From NCBI GenBank assembly GCA_018262895.1, contig JADFDJ010000005.1:62001-126000 (forward strand): a stretch of 64,000 nucleotides of DNA, in the 5' to 3' direction. This document shows positions 63,506 to 64,000 of the stretch, piece after piece (position 1 is the stretch's first letter; the number at the start of each line of letters is the position of its first letter). A program made the position numbers and the translations under genes. This stretch comes from Methanomassiliicoccus sp. Lineage in GTDB: Archaea; Thermoplasmatota; Thermoplasmata; Methanomassiliicoccales; Methanomassiliicoccaceae. The notes beneath the pieces were generated by a model. It ran no database searches, was not told the DNA's origin, and worked only from the letters and a program-made list of their open reading frames with translations.

Positions 63506-63660
63506 TTTGGCTCTCGTTAATGCCCAGGGCTTCTTAAATGTTACCTTCCCGCTGAAAGCTCCCGCCCTCAGTGTCGATGAATGTGCACTCCACTGTTACT
63601 TTTAATTTATTTTAAAAACAAAATAGAAATCTATTTATAATAATATTTTAATCTAATTAT

Positions 63661-63762
63661 GCCTGTGAAAGCAGGCCCGGGGAGAGCGCCAAGATGCCTC
63701 ACCACTTCCTCCAGATTCGAACCACCCATAATGTAATCACGGAGTGGCGCTCTCCCCTTTTA
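63661..63762 (+). ncRNA. Probable structured RNA closed by a 13-pair stem
   Basis: GGGGAGAGCGCCA (63679-63691) and TGGCGCTCTCCCC (63745-63757) are perfect complements enclosing 53 bases, followed by TTTTATC. A small hairpin GCCTG/CAGGC precedes it (63661-63676). An AT-rich TTTATAATAATATTTT at 63635-63650 could be its promoter, giving a transcript start close to 63670. The strand is assigned from promoter and T-run. It is not a tRNA. Possible identities are a guide RNA or a regulatory RNA. It lies between tRNA-Leu and the aminopeptidase gene and might instead be the latter's terminator. Confidence 0.5.
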
Positions 63763-63769
63763 TCACTGC

Positions 63770-64000
63770 TTATGTGGTGACCTCTGCCTTGTAGCCGTTG
63801 AGGACCACGGTGTGCTCCGTCTGCGAGACCATTCCGCCCTTGATCTCAGTGAGCACAGGATAGGCGTATAGGATGCCGTGCCTGACCAGCGTCTTGAGGT
63901 GCAGCGGCGCTTTAGGGTCCAGGGCGGTGCACCAGCGCTCGCAAAATGGAAGCCCGTGAAAGTTCTCCTTAATCAGACCGATGAGCTTCATGGCCCCGTC
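63770..64000 (-). CDS. map: Methionine aminopeptidase (type II), C-terminal part
   Basis: Removes N-terminal methionine from new proteins. Only the last 76 codons are in the window; the frame continues beyond base 64000. LPFCERWC, then HLKTLVRHGILYAYPVLTEIKGGMVSQTEHTVVLNGYKAEVTT is the end of the archaeal type II enzyme, including the metal-binding glutamate in SQTEHT. An ATG at 63991 is internal, not the start. Stop is TAA. Confidence 0.9.
   Translation of the reverse strand, partial: DGAMKLIGLIKENFHGLPFCERWCTALDPKAPLHLKTLVRHGILYAYPVLTEIKGGMVSQTEHTVVLNGYKAEVTT

Noticed and set aside
63700-63740. GGTTCGAATC on the minus strand read as a tRNA T-arm
   Set aside because: Flanking bases do not pair as a T-stem and no acceptor stem or anticodon arm fits.

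Overview
The window comes from a methylotrophic methanogenic archaeon of the order Methanomassiliicoccales, probably a GC-rich relative of Methanomassiliicoccus luminyensis (genus placement is inference). The evidence is: an mcrBDGA operon without an internal mcrC; a full set of methylamine methyltransferase genes with in-frame amber (UAG) codons read as pyrrolysine; a pylSBCD-ramA operon whose pylS encodes only the catalytic domain; and a tRNA-Pyl with an interrupted anticodon stem.

Layout. 1-9 kb: end of a RamA-like activase, a SAM methyltransferase-like gene divergent from ycaO-tfuA (McrA thioglycine formation), then mcrB-D-G-A and a DUF2098 gene. 9-13.6 kb: small conserved genes, a PAS/GAF sensor with a degenerate kinase end, and a ribbon-helix-helix regulator. 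13.6-19.3 kb: pylT-pylS-pylB-pylC-pylD-ramA, all on the minus strand. 19.8-30.5 kb: methylamine island with mttB-mttC-permease-wHTH-50-residue membrane protein (minus), mtbC-mtbB-permease (minus) and mtmC-mtmB-DUF1638 (plus). 30.6-39 kb: MCR activation island atwA-mcrC, then mmp3-mmp6-mmp5-mmp15-mmp17-mmp7 with overlapping stops and starts. 39-46 kb: FAD-linked oxidase, copper export module (CopA, YHS protein, TRASH regulator), RidA and HAD genes. 46-52 kb: a secreted octapeptide-repeat protein, an IS1111-like element, a STAND ATPase and DUF835 genes. 52-57 kb: trpB2 behind two TGTACA boxes, B12-dependent ribonucleotide reductase, an eIF2B-like protein and a third DUF835 gene. 57.9-64 kb: RNase P RNA, a zinc-ribbon membrane protein, a CDF exporter, an IS5-like element, a tRNA-Leu with a D-loop intron, a probable structured RNA, and the end of methionine aminopeptidase.

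The core genes form one pathway. Permeases are expected to import methylamines. MtmB, MtbB and MttB, each needing Pyl, move methyl groups to MtmC, MtbC and MttC. RamA reactivates the corrinoids. A methylcobamide:CoM methyltransferase (mtbA, not in this window) would make methyl-CoM. MCR, matured by YcaO/TfuA and activated by AtwA/McrC/Mmps, releases methane.

Main points of interest: a 22-nt insertion in the tRNA-Leu D-loop that fits a bulge-helix-bulge intron; genuine gene ends at UAG, including pylS and mcrC, in an organism that decodes UAG; a paralogous pair of unknown proteins, one beside each MCR locus; a protein made of twelve identical octapeptides; and a wHTH plus micro-membrane protein fixed to the trimethylamine operon.
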